DNA from: Cercospora beticola
Taxonomy: Eukaryota; Ascomycota; Dothideomycetes; Mycosphaerellales; Mycosphaerellaceae
DNA length: 64,000 bases
Assembly: GCF_033473495.1 (NCBI RefSeq)
Contig: NC_088935.1
Coordinates: forward strand, 4,340,001 to 4,404,000
Direction of reading: 5' to 3'
Part shown: positions 34,101 through 43,652 of the stretch, piece by piece
Layout: each line of letters starts with the position of its first letter
How positions within the stretch are numbered: position 1 is the stretch's first letter
Program-made: the position numbers and the translations under genes
The notes under the pieces: generated by a model
What the model saw: only the letters and a program-made list of their open reading frames with translations
Told to the model about the DNA's origin: nothing
Databases searched by the model: none

Positions 34101-34375
34101 CTCGTGCTCACGCGGCAGCTATCACTGCACTGGCAGTCGTACGCAATGTCGGTGACAAAATATGGCTGTTGAGCGCCAGCATCGATCAACGTATCAAGTT
34201 ATGGAAGGTTGTCATCAAAGACGGCTCTGGAGTTGATGGCATTGAGATTACACTCGCGAAGAATGTGCATTCTGCGGTTGCGGATGCATCTTCGATGGAG
34301 CTCGTTGGGCAGAACAGAGTCTTGATCTGTGGTGTGGGTATGGATATGTGGAAAATTGATCTTGACAGCCTTTGA
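31151..34375 (+). CDS. TRM734: WDR6/Trm734 (Rtt10) tRNA methylation cofactor
   Basis: Intronless, 1074 aa, matching the family length. It is a series of degenerate WD40 repeats; the best motif is SFPAHDGSVFGVQILPSG followed by RILASCSDDRTIRLWDVSD near residues 195-240, with further repeats at GEDATCITWSL, GGADGSISI, TGAEDTDIKLQ and LLSASIDQRIKLWKV. This is the WDR6/Trm734 family, the partner of the Trm7/FTSJ1 methyltransferase that directs 2'-O-methylation of tRNA position 34. Yeast Rtt10 is the same protein and also affects endosomal recycling. The protein is cytosolic, with no TM or signal sequence. It starts close to the divergent DCAF7 gene. Confidence 0.9.
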   Translation: MQHEHHRVPLTALACWGRKVVLAGSGSCLLAYDTADQTLLKSISIFEGQAIHGIVTPDNGNDDLVIVWGGQLLRALRLHSDQDGSQLHYEAGPIARVDDWILDAMISPLDANRVAIVTAHNALSIASTHPQSLSLDIREAVPGSNCILYCAQVTWLSPSSCLITSGTAFGDIIVWSCQLAEHEAQLEAAHQVHYSFPAHDGSVFGVQILPSGSTNVKGEPQRILASCSDDRTIRLWDVSDLSIRIETNDTDLRETGFGSVQSTSAIKPACLASAMGHISRIWHVRFVGAGSTVRLLSFGEDATCITWSLTRSEGSIALRQIKVEKAHNGKNIWAVAIRRCSKSNDDITQTEDVLTGGADGSISIRNVEFNAHGNILDSKEHQSTKTAVRYRSYGFVAPRNVIAITDNGEVVSLKLDTTRRTMHSDQVGSPASQLRGYSIMAAIHGVAFFAGRGEVYYHLAGTSRYQTLVDVGEKVAGLFAHHGNVTHLSRETTAGCTLLVTTVRSRSAYWYNCQTKDNCTLEIMSSWALALPEGFVVTSFAEFTQDDDEFVTLGSRSGCIAVYDLRPRDEESGPISNVGHFPTVHGVEAVTSLRYFMGMLLSTGRDGTFAAHKLDISGPQSHSSADQSMSLITVHQLALPLGPNVEDFSVVHSNSIWVWGFRGKHFVVFDVTTQQEIMVVECGGAHRNFAFDPDTYGGTFIWTKTSEIYFQSQNRLASSSLHAGGHGREIKASAVSPVDPELVATGAEDTDIKLQLHVNGTWRCLHTLQKHITGIQHLQWSSEGDYLFSSGGVEEFYVWKVTHNLPLVRIGVVCESAHPQCNLSDLRIMNFEAKARDSGYEITMVYSNSNLQKWHYWNKSWTLLGSGDYLTSCLTQCLRMNAVSLNLENASTIHQARSCLFTASTDGHLVQWNRDHSGQRDLTWQTRHKVHQSAVLSLIPVDLSSGAGDNLLLISGGDDNALGLTRITFNSQSSKPTMATLLVPRAHAAAITALAVVRNVGDKIWLLSASIDQRIKLWKVVIKDGSGVDGIEITLAKNVHSAVADASSMELVGQNRVLICGVGMDMWKIDLDSL

Positions 34376-35453
34376 ACAGCATGTATGCTCATTGATTTGA
34401 CCAATTCCTTTCCACTCCCTTGAGTCCGACTACGCATCGCATCTTCGGACACAAGAGTATTTGGTCAAACCCAAAGAGCCAGAAATAGCAACTCATGAGG
34501 CTTACAGGATGTGCTGTGCTTCGATACTAGTACTTCCATAACCTTTGATCCAGCGTTTGATCTAAAGTTTCCACGTCGCATATAGAGCGTGAAATGGCGT
34601 TTTAGATCACATACCGTTCAATAGCTGTATCGACTGATACGGCATAGTGTGAAGAAAGTTCGGCGAGAACGTATATACTTCTAATGGCGTGAAGATCACG
34701 ATGATCACAAACACGCCACAAAGATAAACCTTCCACTATCCACCTCGATATATCTAATTTCTCAGCGTGAGGACCATACACAATAGACTATCGAAGTAAC
34801 TCGCACCGCCGGTGTGATAGTGTCACGGGATGGGTGGGAGACTAGCATCTCGACGAGCTGGAGTAGCCTTCGTTAGGGCATCTTGGGAAAGAGATCACTT
34901 GGTTCGAGACTCAGAGTCTAGATGTCAAGAATAGTTGTCTGGAAAATCAATTGGATGCATTCCTGATGGTAGTAGTGCGGAAAATTGTCCTCACATCCTT
35001 CGCTGGATATCAATCGGCGTAGAAACCGAACGAATGCATGGCAAGAAATCGCAGACGGCGTCGGAAATCCGAGCTCCCCGAACATTGCGCATGCGACGTG
35101 TTCATCTGTTCCATAATTCATTTGACTCTCGTCATGTCTTCACAGATTTTGTGGAGGCGACCCATTTCCTCTGATCCGCGTCTCGCCAAACATGGAGGTG
35201 GCTCGCGTGGCTGGTTGTCCATGCTCGCCTGTCTTGTGAAGAAAGAGCTTGTCGCTCTGCCTAGGAGGTAAGCTTTTTAAATACACGAAAAAACTGGTGC
35301 TTTGAAAGGCTGTAGCTGTTCATCAGCAAGCCTCGAGCAACCGAGAAGGAAAGTCGAATAAACGCTAACATAGTCGTGGCAACATGATGGGGTATACAAA
35401 AATTTAACAAGAGATATTCTTCTTTTTTTCTTTCTTTCACTGTCGATTCATCA
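34376..35453. other. 1.1-kb AT-richer intergenic stretch
   Basis: Between convergent genes. No supported ORF. A patch at about 34773-34840 faintly resembles 5S rRNA internal elements (ACCATA, then GGGATGGGTG) but with wrong spacing, so it is not called. Confidence 0.45.
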
Positions 35454-36383
35454 TTACTGTAATATTGCGACATTCGTGCCTTCTGTTGTATTCAGCGTGG
35501 AAACATCGAGGTCTCCCGCGTCTCCCACCCAGCAATTCACTGGCCGGTGGGCTGAGGGTTCGTAAACCGCCACTGTGCAATTGTCTGCACTGTTCAGGTT
35601 GTTATAGCCCGCGCAAATTTCTACACAGTCGCTGAAACTGTATACGAATGCTTGGGCGATTTGCTTGCCGTTGTTTATTGACAATGGATTTTGGAGGTCG
35701 CAGTTCTTGATGAAGACTAGGCCTGCGTCGTCTGAGGTGGATTCGTTTTGAGCATACTCGGAGGTGTACATCGTGCCATTGGACTCTGGACAGTCGTTAA
35801 GTGGTTCAAAGGTGGGTGTTGGAGCTGCGAAGGTTGATGTTGCGGCGACTGTCGTCCCGGATTCCGTGGTTGCAGTTGCTGCAGCAGATAGCGCTGTGTT
35901 CGTCACGTTTGCGCTGGAGCTGGTCAGTACAAGGCATTGTGTCCAAGCAAGGGATGTCCCCACTCACTTTAGTTGTGTCTCGTGCTGTTCCCGTAGCTGT
36001 TTCCCACCAACAGCACCTCCTACGGCTGCCCCAACGACCACAAGAATCATGACAGTCGCCACGACCAAGAATGTCCTGATCTTCATCCCAAATATGATGC
36101 GGGGCGGCCGATTGCTGCCGTCACCATAATATCGCCCATTGCCATTGAATTTGCCCTCGTAGAGAGGCGATTCCCGTATCACAGGGTATTTGTCCGACGA
36201 AGGGTATATCGTGTCATCGTACTCCAAGCCATGTGCTGGTGCGACCTCCGGTGCGTTGTGGTATTGGTACAAAGCCGATAGGCGAGTGGGCTCACGCTGG
36301 ACAGTGCTCGCGTTAGCGGCGCAAGTGGGCTCTGGGGTGGACATATCGCAACGTACAAGTGAGGAGTCCATCTCGGCGCCCAT
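35454..36383 (-). CDS. Single-pass membrane protein with PAN/Apple-like ectodomain
   Basis: Minus strand, exons 36383-35968 and 35919-35454 (48-nt intron), 293 aa. The cytosolic N-terminus is rich in Tyr and Pro. The TM helix lies near residues 101-126 (FLVVATVMILVVVGAAVGGAVGG). The exterior starts with a short charged stretch and a Thr/Ser/Ala stalk, then a Cys-rich domain: CPESNGTMYTSE, FIKNCDLQNP, FSDCVEICAGYN, NCTVAVYEPSA, NCWVGDAG. The cysteine order resembles fungal PAN/Apple-like domains, which bind carbohydrate or protein. Several N-glycosylation sequons support an extracellular location. Function is unknown; a cell-surface adhesion or sensing role is inference. Confidence 0.8.
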
Positions 36384-39300
36384 ACATCAAGACGAGCAAT
36401 GGTGAGTGTCAAGCAAAGGAGTGGCGAGGTCGAATATGATCGTGGGCTGGCGCGCGAGGCTCGGACGGGCGATGTGCTGAAGGAGAGACTGGCTGGTGAG
36501 TGCACGGCGGGCGGGAAGATGTGCAAACGCCTCGTCAAGAGGCAGGACGTGTATAATGCAAACAAGAGTCGTGACGAGGAGCGTGGGAGTAAAGAGAAGT
36601 CTCCCGGGCCGTCCGTCTGCAGCGTGAGAGGGTGCGCTGGGATGCCGCCAGCAGCGTCGTGCCCCGTCGCCCTCCAGGAGCCGAAGAAGAGGCTTGCGGC
36701 TTGGGCGACACAGAGGGTGCAGTAGTCACCGAGTGACGATGAGTCGTCCTGCAGCAGCCAGCGAGCACGGGCAAACGTTCGAGGCGCGGACAAGGTTGCC
36801 AGTGCGAAAGTCTGGGTAGCACCACATGCACGCCCGCACTCAAACGACACATCCACATCCACCGTCCATACTCTTCCGGCGCAGTGCAGTTGGCCCACGA
36901 CGCTGGTCCATGTCCGCGCCTGCTGCTGCTGCTCGACAATGGCATGGTATCACTCCGGGCAGATCTGCGGGCGCTACAATGGGAAGCACTAGCTGGTCTC
37001 TCTGCCGCATCATTTGCTCCTCCAATTTTTGTTAAGATTTATTGAACCTCGACGCGGAAACGTGCCCAGACGCACATCACCCCGCCGCCTGGTGCGCGCG
37101 GTTGGTATCGAGATGCGCCCCCAGCAAACAGGCGACCTCAGGACCTGCAGATCCGTGGTTCCTCGCAGCGGGTCGGTGCCCGCGTGGTGTCGAGACGTGA
37201 ATCTGCGTCCAATCACGACCAGCCAGCTGCATGTCTCTCGCGACCTGCGACAAGGACAAGCTCGCTTGCGCCGGCGCCATCTGCACATCTACCCGGAACG
37301 CTATCACGCACATCCGCGAGATTCGTGGCGGCCAAGGACTTCATCTCTTGCGAATACCCCTTCCGATCAGAAGTTGCGACATCGAGAGCGACCTCCGGCG
37401 GGATGCAATCTGAGCCAATATCGAATCGGTCACTGGCCTTCTTCCGACGTCCATTGTTCATCACTGTGAAATACTGGGCGCTGCTCTGCTGCAGGTACAC
37501 GATGCGGTGGAATCGGCTAGCCTGCAGGATGCATTAGCCGCCCGAAGCGAGCACACTGGAGCTTGTTGTTGAGCATCCTCTTCTGCTCACGTTTCTCAAT
37601 CGCTCAAAATGTATCCGGGCTGGGCATTGAATCGCGAGAACACCCAAAGTTTCAGACCTGTGATCAAATATCCGCAGCTTGAATTTGGAGCCGATATAGT
37701 GCCTTCGGACGGCCAACAGAGCCTGGCAATCACACAAACTGGGAAGCTTGAATGCTATCGCATTCGGCGCTGGTGTGGCCATGATGGAACGTCTTGATCA
37801 AGTACCTACTCCCGCGGTGCAGGGTGATCGGTGCTTCTGCAATGTGCGCAACTCCCATGCTCAGCTTCGTCGCCATCAACTGTCCCACGATCATTCCTTC
37901 CATTCTTCAAGAGGCAGGCATGCGCAACATCCGAAGCCTTTCAGCCACAATCTATCGTCGACCCAAGCATTCGTCACGCCTGCACGCCGTCAATCCCCAG
38001 GCCTCGTCGATTCTTGTCGTCCGGTACAGCCAGCCAGCCTCCACACGGGCCATTATTCGCGTGGTGCTACCGCACTTGCCAGCGAAGGGCTCCGCTTTCC
38101 TCCATCATCGCACATATCGTTGCCAGGCCTGTGCCACACGAGCGCCAGACAGGTTGCGCAATTCTGCAATCGTCGCTTCTGGAGCACTGTATCCTCGCCT
38201 CGTACCAAAGATGGGTCATCCACGTTGTCTCAGCTGCTAGGATAGGCTGGTCAATGCTGTTTATACGAGGTTCCTTCCGTTTCGTCTTTGCTACGTGTAA
38301 CACTCTGGAAGACTTCGTCCGCATGTTAAAGGAGAACTGTGCTACGCAGCGAAAATACATCCGCCCGATGGGCCAATGTGGTGAGACACGAGGAGCAGAA
38401 ATAGCTGCACGCACAACTCTGCATGTGCTCGTACTTGTGATCTAGCATTGTACTGCTCGCACGTGGCCTGTTGAAGCGACAGTAGCAAGTCCATGCAGTC
38501 TTTCGGTGTCCTTTCAGCTGTATGGACAATTGACAGCCACGATGGGCTTCTGCTGCTGTTACACGTGTGTGCACAACTTGCACAATACGCACTCCACGAG
38601 CAGTTCATCGGCATGACAGCAATGTCAACCATGTGCATCCGTTTCTCCCGTTGCAGCTTTGACTCCCGTCTGGCGTTACAGATTCCGTTCGGACGTTGCA
38701 GAGTCGCGCCCTCCAACGTTCGCCCTGTCAGTGGCATCGGAGCCATTGCTGCCGCCACCGACGGCATGATCACAGAGCATTTACCTTTAAGAATAAGACC
38801 TGGAGAAAGAGAAGTTTTGATAGTCCGCAACAATGCCGGCGGTCTCTTCACGACAAACTTTGGACTGATGCTACCTCAAATGCTGACTCCCATTCGCATT
38901 GTTGATGTCCTCCCTCACCAGTATTGATCGACATATCGCGGCTTAAGAGCCTACACACCACGACTCGACAGCTTTATGCACTGCGGGCCACAATATGCTT
39001 GTAGCAGAGATATTCGCTTCAACGGGCGTGCGCTTGAGTGTTCATGCGATGCGAGCGATGCGAACGAGTGTCATTTCCACGCCGTAGGGAAGTCGAGCGC
39101 AAGAGTGCAGGAGGTGCGAGAGTGTGCCCCCATATCTTGGTGTTCGCGGTTCGGCCCCGACTCGGCTTGGCTGTCCCTCCACCACAGCTCTCGGTGTCTG
39201 CTCGTCCGCGACATCACTATAATTTTGCCGTCCGTCGGCAATTGACCACACGCCTCATGGAGAGCTCAAGCAAGGTAAGGATGGAATGAGTCCATGTGTT

Positions 39301-39407
39301 CCTGCCTCTCCTACTTCTTCTCCCGCATCTGAGAGCTTTCGTACTCTCAACCCTCTCACGACACTTCCAATTCCAATCCCGCAGACAGAGCGGGAAGCAC
39401 TAACAAT
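36384..39407. other. 3-kb gene-poor stretch
   Basis: The longest region without a supported gene. Frames of up to about 240 codons occur on both strands (for example 36898-36179 minus and 37831-38445 plus), often several overlapping. They have irregular composition and no domain, signal peptide or convincing introns. The left end should hold the promoter of the PAN-like gene. I see no transposon ends or RNA gene. A long noncoding RNA or fast-evolving gene cannot be excluded. Confidence 0.4.
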
Positions 39408-40792
39408 ATGGCACCCCTCAATGTGTGCATGGTCGGCACTGGCGAGTACACCACTGGCTTCGTGGGAGGTGGACAGTCTGGTAGCGACAAGAAGGTCGGC
39501 GTTGTTGGTCTCACACTCTTCGATCTTCGCAGGCGCGGTATTGTAGGCAAGCTGTCTATGGTTGGTACATCTGGTAAGCATTGAAGCCATTTGAGCGACT
39601 TGATCAACAGGCCGAATGCTAATGATCTTTCGATGTTCTCTAGGCCAGAAATTCCCTGCAATTCGAGAGCATCTACACAAGAACATCACCCAAGCCTACA
39701 ATGGCCTTGATACCGCCTTCGACTCCTTCCCTGCCAACGACCAACGCGACCCAGAGGCCTACAAAAGCGCCATCGATGCCCTATCACCTGGCGATGCGAT
39801 CACCATCTTCACACCAGACCCCACACACTACCCGATCGCCTTGTATGCCATCCGCAAAGGCATCCACGTCATGATCACCAAACCCGCAGTCAAACAACTA
39901 AAAGAGCACCAACACCTCATCGAAGAAAGCCGAAAACACAACGTATTCGTCTACGTAGAACACCACAAACGTTTCGACCCCGCATACGCCGACGCTCGAA
40001 ACAAAGCCATCAACGGCAACTTGGGCGAATTCAACTACTTCTACTCATACATGTCGCAACCCAAAAGCCAACTCGAAACATTCAAAGCCTGGGCCGGCAA
40101 AGATTCCGATATCAGCTACTACCTCAACTCCCATCATATCGACATCTGCGAATCTATGGTCCCATCATATCGTCCTGTCCGCGTCACGGGTTCGGCTTCG
40201 ACGGGTATTGCGACGGATTTGGGTTGTGTGCCTGAGACGGAGGATACGATTACTTTGCTTGTGGATTGGGAGAAGAAGGATGGGAGTAAGAGACGTGCTA
40301 CGGGGGTTTATACTGCGAGTTGGACGGCACCGCAGAAGGCTGGTGTGCATTCGAATCAGTATTTCCATTATATGGCCTCCAAGGGTGAAGTTCGCGTGAA
40401 TCAGGCGAAGAGAGGGTATGATGTTACGGAGGATGAGGGAGGTTTGACGTGGTACAACCCGTTCTACATGAAGTATGCTCCAGATGGTAAGCAGTCTTTT
40501 TCCTTGCTATACGTCAGCAGCGGAAAAGGACAGACATGCTGACTCCTTAACAGAAGAAGGAAACTTCGCGGGTCAATCCGGATACGGCTACATCTCATTC
40601 GAGAAATTCATCAATGGCATCAATGCATTGAAAGAAGGCCGTGCCACGCTCGACGATCTGGACAAGAGAGGTCTGCCCACATTGAAGAATACCATCGCGA
40701 CAGGCGCAATTCTGGAAGCTGGACGCGTCAGCATTGATGAGAAGAGGCCCGTGGACATTGTGGAGAAGGATGGGGTTTGGGCTTTGCAGTAG
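39408..40792 (+). CDS. Gfo/Idh/MocA oxidoreductase, D-galacturonate reductase-like
   Basis: Exons 39408-39573, 39644-40486 and 40554-40792, 415 aa. The N-terminal Rossmann fold opens [37 protein letters not shown] and [18 protein letters not shown] carry the family pattern, where the Lys of the TKP motif (EKP in most members) is catalytic. The C-terminal substrate domain includes [17 protein letters not shown] and [17 protein letters not shown]. The family reduces or oxidises sugars with NAD(P)H. Overall look is closest to fungal galacturonate-reductase-type members, but substrate assignment from sequence alone is tentative. Both introns have GTAAGC donors, and each splice keeps the frame (TSGQKFP; APDEEGNF). 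Confidence 0.85.
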
Positions 40793-41136
40793 ACGTGATA
40801 AAGATCTGATCATTCTAGACTTGGGCAGGATCGCTCAACGATTCAGATGAATGGGAGGAGTACGTCTGCATACATAAAAGCTGGGAGAATGCCTCACGAA
40901 ACAGCATCTCGGCATGTAGCAGCAAAATGCAGTGAATACCGACTTGGTCACGCAAAATATCAGTCGGCCTTGATGATGACCATGCCAATGTATGACACAT
41001 TATGCTTGACTCAAGCTGTGGCCAGAGAGGAATGTGGAGGAAAAGTGATCTAGCTTTTCACAGTAAACTTTTATTTGCCCTTCGTGACGATACTGTCCAT
41101 GTCTGTAATGCATTTCTTACAACAAACTCCTGACGA
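40793..41136. other. Intergenic between convergent genes
   Basis: 344 bp, nothing recognised. It should hold the oxidoreductase 3' UTR and the end of the P450 transcript. Confidence 0.45.
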
Positions 41137-42744
41137 TCATGCCTTTTCATTCCCACTCAGAGCAAATTTATCAAACATGCCTTTCTTCTCTTCAAACTCT
41201 CGCAAAATCGTCTCCTCCATGGCCTTGGACCGCACATTGAACTGAGCATCGAAGTCGTTACAGCAGACAAGGAAGCCTTCCGAGTAACCAGTTACGGGAT
41301 CTGTGTCCACCGTTCACTTTCCATCCTTACCAGGCAAAATTTCGAAAGCCCAAAGCAATTTCGCCATGGCAATAAAGAGGCTGCGGTCTGCCAAATGGAC
41401 ACCCGCACAGAATCGACGACCCGTGCCATATCCATAGTGGTCGCGCTTCTCTGGAGTTCCTACTGCGAGTTCGGCGGCGGGCGTAGTGCAGCCTTTGAAG
41501 TGGTCGGAATCGAAAGCCTCAGGGTTGGTAAAGTATTGTGGATCATTGTGCAGGCCCCAAGCGTTGACAATAACAACGGTACCTTTTGGTAGGAATTTAC
41601 CATCGACCCAGTCGTCTTCAGATAGAGCGTGAGGGAAGTTTAGCGGGGTCACAGGACGCCATCGGATGGTCTCCTTGACGCATTGTGCAATGTAGGGAAG
41701 TGACTTAAAATCTCCCCAATTCGGGCTGCGATCAGAGCCGACGACGGCATCGATCTCAGCTCGCGCTTTCTTTTGGATCTCCGGATAAGCACACATGGCG
41801 TTAACAAAAGCTGTGAGAATCGAAGCTGTGGTATCGGAGCCTCCCTCGGTCATCGTGCCACCGATGAACCACAACTCATGGTCTTTGTAAGACAGTCCAT
41901 TCAAGCGCTTCTCACTGGCGGCTGAGTCGAGCACCGAATCCATGAGCGAGTCGCGGCTGCCTCCTTCTGCACGACGAGTGCGAATATCGGAGAGAAAGTC
42001 AGAGTAGAGCGAATTCATCTCATTGCGCACGTGAGTCGCCCGGTCGACCCAGTTGAGGAAGAAGGATTGAGGCAGATAGTGCAAAAATGGGAAGATGTCA
42101 ACGGGTGGGGTGGCGCCAGTCTCCATGACCTTTGACCAGACATCCATCAAGCTGTAGAGACGTTGCATGTGCTTCGTCTGCGGAGTTGGAGTTCGCACGC
42201 CCCATACCAGGCTCATAGTCACGCTGTTGCTGAAGCGCTTAGGATGCAACATATGATCGGCCGGGTTGAGCAGGTAGTCGCGGATCATTTGTCGGCATTC
42301 AGCTTCCTGCAACTTGATGTGCCGCTCCTCCACCAGCTTCTCGTTGAATTGACCATGCAGTAACCTTCGGCTGTCTCTCCATTGTGGACCATATTTCATC
42401 AACAAAACGTGATCGCCGCCACTGATCAGATTGGCGACGTAGGAGTCTGGTCTGGTGGAGTACTTGGAGCTCTTCTTGTCAACCAGCTCCTTGACCAGTC
42501 GGCGGTCCGTGATGACCACGGCTGTACCAGTGCCCAACTTGAGGCTGTAAATGCCGCCATATTGGCGAGCCCATTCTGTGAACTTGAAGTGAGAGTACTT
42601 GAGAGGGATCTGCGAGATGTTTCCCAAGATTGGCAAGGTTGGTGGTCCCGGAGGCAGGTGCTTCTCCCGCCTGCCCACGAAAAGCACGGCGTACAGTACG
42701 CCTGCTGCGAACAAGGCCAGCAGTGCGAGGACAGTGGGAGACAT
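41137..42744 (-). pseudogene. Cytochrome P450 with in-frame TGA near the C-terminus
   Basis: The minus-strand frame runs 476 codons from the ATG at 42744 to a TGA at 41316-41314, then continues open for 58 codons to a second TGA at 41139-41137. The N-terminal anchor is VLALLALFAAGVLYAVLFVG, followed by the PPGPPTLPILGN hinge. The I-helix reads GGTMTEGGSDTT, the K-helix ETIRWRP, and the heme loop GYGTGRRFCAGVHLA. The 58 codons after the first stop encode the normal family C-terminus (VDTDPVTGYSEGFLVCCNDF), so the first TGA interrupts a conserved part. The remaining frame is undamaged, and the heme ligand is retained even in the truncated form. It resembles fungal CYPs of the ordA-like group. 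Options are recent nonsense mutation, readthrough, or removal by splicing; see findings. Confidence 0.8.
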
Positions 42745-43652
42745 GATGAGAGGGGAAAGGGTAATGTGAAGGCGTCTCACCTCGCTCGTGAAACTCACCG
42801 TGCCTTTATGGCAGTGTCACACAGCTTATCTCACTGGCAGCGCTCGAGCTGCCGGACGGCATCCCCTCGCACAGAAGGGCGTTGGAGGTGTGAGCTGAGC
42901 ACGCCGGTATACATGTCGGAGTTCGCGGGGCAGTAGAAGTAGCTCTCGAAGCGGCAACGGCGCTGCAGCTCAGGGTCCGGCGCGCGCAAGAGGCGTTACA
43001 CGGCATTGTTTATTGCTGGGCGCGATCCTGACGCGTGCCCACTGCATTTTGCTGCTGCTCGTCGGCGGGGCGGACATGGCTCACGGCGGGGCGGAAGCGC
43101 ATCACGGCAGCGGCGGTGGGCGGAGCGGCAGGCCAGGCATCGATGGCTGGTGCTGTGGACGCCCGACCACACGGACGGCGCGAATGTTGTCGAGCGTGCA
43201 CGGCGAGGGGGGAATTATTTTATTTGCACGCCCGTCACGAGGGGAGATGGGAGATCAACTCATTTGCGGTAGTGCCCGTCTCCTTTTCCTGCTCCGCCGC
43301 TGCCATCACTGACTCTCCACACTTTCCTCTGCATCCTTGCCGTCCAGACGACACGTCAGTCGTCTTGCCAGTCGTCGGCCACGCGAGGTGGCGGAGCGGA
43401 GCGGGCGTGAGCAGCAGCGATGTGAGTGCAGGCCCCCTTCCCCAATCCCAATGCTCGGTGACGCCGCCGCAGCGGATGCCCCTGCCCGCCGGTTTCACGC
43501 TTCGGATCCAGCTCGCGCTCATCCTTGGCTCCGATCATCGTCAATGCTGCCCATCGTTCGTTCTTGCCACGATACACCTCACCTCTGCCCGAGAATGACT
43601 CCCGCATGACATGATATGACCCGCTGACCACCCGCCTCTCCGCGCGACAGAA
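42745..43652. other. 0.9-kb divergent intergenic region
   Basis: Between the P450 start and the start of the disordered protein. It is GC-rich with several chance frames on both strands. No gene called. Confidence 0.45.

Noticed and set aside
34773..34860. Degenerate 5S rRNA gene
   Set aside because: ACCATA and GGGATGGGTG resemble 5S internal elements, but they are about 54 nt apart instead of about 75, and flanking stems do not pair.
34895..34915. Possible tRNA from a GGTTCGAG box-B-like string
   Set aside because: The flanking bases do not form a T-stem, and no acceptor or anticodon arm is found.
36179..36898. 239-codon minus-strand ORF
   Set aside because: It overlaps the PAN-like gene in another frame, and its Ser/Thr/Leu-rich composition looks random.
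37748..38927. Overlapping ORFs of 115-205 codons on both strands
   Set aside because: Several frames are open at once, with no domain, signal peptide or consistent introns; this is expected in GC-rich noncoding DNA.
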